NCBI GenBank assembly: GCA_947624465.1
Contig: CANQKJ010000104.1
Coordinates: 1-7,647 of the forward strand
Direction of reading: 5' to 3'
DNA length: 7,647 bases
Source: an uncultured Oscillospiraceae bacterium
GTDB lineage: Bacteria > Bacillota > Clostridia > Oscillospirales > Oscillospiraceae
The translations under genes were made by a program, and so were the position numbers. The notes under the pieces are model-generated. The model did no database searches. It was not told the DNA's origin and saw only the letters and a list, made by a program, of their open reading frames with translations. Shown here one piece after another: positions 6,589 through 7,647 of the stretch. How positions within the stretch are numbered: position 1 is the first letter of the stretch; each line of letters starts with the position of its first letter.

Positions 6589-6620
6589 GCCGGCGCGGCG
6601 GGTCCGCCGGACATGGAAAA

Positions 6621-6657
6621 CGCGGGAGGCTGTGAAATACAGCCTCCCGCGCTTTTT
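6621..6657 (+). terminator. Strong intrinsic terminator, bidirectional type, between convergent genes
   Basis: A perfect 13-bp stem, CGCGGGAGGCTGT (6621-6633) with ACAGCCTCCCGCG (6639-6651), closes on GAAAT and is followed by C and five T. On the minus strand the same stem is followed by TTTT, so it can also end the phosphoribosyltransferase transcript, whose stop is at 6666-6668. A weaker GC-only hairpin, GGCGG-GT-CCGCC, lies just upstream near 6598-6609 without a T-tract. Confidence 0.93.
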
Positions 6658-6665
6658 CGCGCCAT

Positions 6666-7217
6666 TTACATGGGATTGCCCTGCCCGTCGAACAGGGGCA
6701 GCCGCTCCAGGAACAGGATGTCCTTCCGGTCGGCGGCGCCGCCCTCGGCCAGGATGGCCATGCGGCCCGCTACGATGCCGCCGGCCTGCTCCACCAGGTT
6801 CTCCACCGCGGCGATGGACCCGCCGGTGGAGATCACGTCGTCCAGCACCAGGATGCGCTTGCCCTTGAGCTTCCGGGCGTCGGCGCCGTCCATATAGAGC
6901 TTCTGCTCCCCCTCGGTGGTGATGGAGCGGTCCACCGCCTCGAACACGCCGTCCATGTACGCCTTCTTCTTCTTGCGGACCAGGAAATACTCGTTGCGGC
7001 CGCTCTGGCGGGCCATCTCATGGGCCAGGGGGATGGCCTTGGCCTCGGGGGCCACCATGTAGTCGAACTCGGGGGCGATCTTCAGCAGCTCCCGGGCGCA
7101 GGCGCAGGTGAGCTCCACGTCGCCGAAGATGACGAAGGCCGCGATCATCATGTGGTCGTTCAGGGGGCACAGGGGCAGGGCGCGCTTCACGCCCGCCACG
7201 GTCATTTCATAGGTCAT
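6666..7217 (-). CDS. Phosphoribosyltransferase family protein (adenine phosphoribosyltransferase-like)
   Basis: Cytosolic enzyme expected to join a nucleobase to the ribose-5-phosphate of PRPP (purine salvage), or a regulatory relative. The 183-residue protein has the PRPP-binding signature RILVLDDVISTGGS (121-134), with the acidic pair D126-D127 and the TGG loop. EAKAIPLAHEMAR (58-70) resembles the loop of Apt-type enzymes, and RKKKKAYM (81-88) the flexible basic region. An in-frame ATG at 7295 would give 209 residues, but it lies inside the promoter, upstream of the likely transcript start. The start at 7217, with GGAG (minus strand, 7232-7229) 11 nt before it, is therefore preferred. A further ATG at 7205 is possible. 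Base specificity cannot be read, so no gene symbol is given. Confidence 0.82.
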   Translation of the reverse strand: MTYEMTVAGVKRALPLCPLNDHMMIAAFVIFGDVELTCACARELLKIAPEFDYMVAPEAKAIPLAHEMARQSGRNEYFLVRKKKKAYMDGVFEAVDRSITTEGEQKLYMDGADARKLKGKRILVLDDVISTGGSIAAVENLVEQAGGIVAGRMAILAEGGAADRKDILFLERLPLFDGQGNPM

Positions 7218-7266
7218 GGGGGACACATCTCCGATAAATTTGAATTTTTGGGGCACATCCGAGCAA

Positions 7267-7295
7267 ATCATAGCACCCCGGGACGGATTTGTCAA
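7267..7295 (-). promoter_or_regulatory. Promoter of the phosphoribosyltransferase gene, overlapping the upstream stop codon
   Basis: On the minus strand TTGACA (7295-7290), 17 bp, then TATGAT (7272-7267), with TGC just before the -10. The TGA inside TTGACA is the stop codon of the upstream TtcA-like gene. The transcript would start near 7260, giving a leader of about 43 nt. Confidence 0.85.
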
Positions 7296-7647
7296 TCAGT
7301 CCCCGGGCCGCCCGCCCCGCCGTCGTAATCCTCCAGAAAGGAATGCTCCGCTCCCCCGGTCTTCCAGCCGGGGAAGGTGTCCAGATGGACGTCGTGGACG
7401 GCGTTGAAGATGCTCTTTTCGATGTCGGGGCTGTCCTCCCGGAGCCGTTTCAGCAGCGCCTTGATCTCCAGCCTCTTGGACTCCCCCGCCCGGTCCGCCG
7501 CGTCCTGGGTGAACCGGCAGGCGCACTGGAGGAACTCCAGCCCGTTGTACCGCGCCCAGGCGACGATGTCCTCCTCGTGGACGCAGTACAGGGGCCGGAT
7601 CAGCTCCATGCCGGGGAAGTTGGCGCTGTGGAGCTTGGGCATCATCC
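7292..7647 (-). CDS. TtcA-like PP-loop ATPase (tRNA 2-thiocytidine biosynthesis family), C-terminal part
   Basis: The last 117 residues of a protein whose start lies beyond the right edge; the ATG at 7645 is an internal methionine, not a likely start. MPKLHSANFPGMELIRPLY, then HEEDIVAWAR, matches the C-terminal half of TtcA/TilS-type PP-loop enzymes (compare the MPPKL...IRPL of E. coli TtcA). These use ATP to activate a tRNA base; TtcA thiolates C32 with an Fe-S cluster. The FLQCACRFTQD stretch supplies two cysteines, where E. coli TtcA has its third cluster cysteine. SKRLEIKALLKRL, EKSIFNAVHDVHLDT and the short acidic, Gly-rich tail follow. The ATP-binding PP-loop is outside the window, so the role cannot be checked here; other thiolating or ATP-pyrophosphatase relatives are possible. 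Confidence 0.75.
   Translation of the reverse strand, partial: MMPKLHSANFPGMELIRPLYCVHEEDIVAWARYNGLEFLQCACRFTQDAADRAGESKRLEIKALLKRLREDSPDIEKSIFNAVHDVHLDTFPGWKTGGAEHSFLEDYDGGAGGPGTD

Overview
The window looks like chromosome from a GC-rich, anaerobic, gut-type Firmicute (Bacillota), most likely in Oscillospirales near Flavonifractor, Lawsonibacter or Pseudoflavonifractor. This is inferred from GC-rich codon use with sigma-A promoters and AGGAGG ribosome sites of Firmicute type, and from an anaerobic redox gene set (ferredoxin-type aldo/keto reductase, N-terminal-rubredoxin rubrerythrin). The DUF2975/XRE pair and the TtcA-like protein also fit. No mobile element, CRISPR array, tRNA or rRNA was seen, and the gene order looks like ordinary chromosome.

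Layout. (1) 1-416: the 5' part of a HAD-IIA phosphatase on the minus strand, then a 181-bp divergent intergenic region. (2) 417-2871, plus strand: an aldo/keto reductase with two C-terminal Fe-S motifs, a reverse-type rubrerythrin with its own promoter and a strong terminator, and TrmO, a tRNA m6t6A methyltransferase starting just past that terminator. (3) 2872-3877, plus strand: a terminator, a 23-bp palindrome abutting a near-consensus promoter, and a two-gene DUF2975 membrane protein/small XRE regulator operon closed by a hairpin. (4) 3887-5236, minus strand: a Gfo/Idh/MocA dehydrogenase driven by a perfect TTGACA-17-TATAAT promoter. (5) 5262-6657, plus strand: a divergent operon of an SPFH/Band 7 membrane protein and a small ribbon-helix-helix protein. 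Its promoter core carries three GATAT copies exactly 11 bp apart. A bidirectional-looking terminator follows. (6) 6666-7647, minus strand: a phosphoribosyltransferase, and upstream of it the C-terminal part of a TtcA-like PP-loop protein that runs off the window.

How the genes fit together. Most transcription units are short, each with its own extended -10 promoter, and three of the four hairpin terminators lie where a transcript should end. The aldo/keto reductase and rubrerythrin may both serve redox or oxygen-stress metabolism. Two units share a design: a membrane protein (DUF2975 or SPFH) followed at once by a very small DNA-binding protein (XRE or RHH), with a symmetric or iterated sequence at the promoter. 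These are the best candidates for under-described, self-regulated membrane modules. The rest is ordinary housekeeping or metabolic sequence, and I saw no defence system or dramatic new element.
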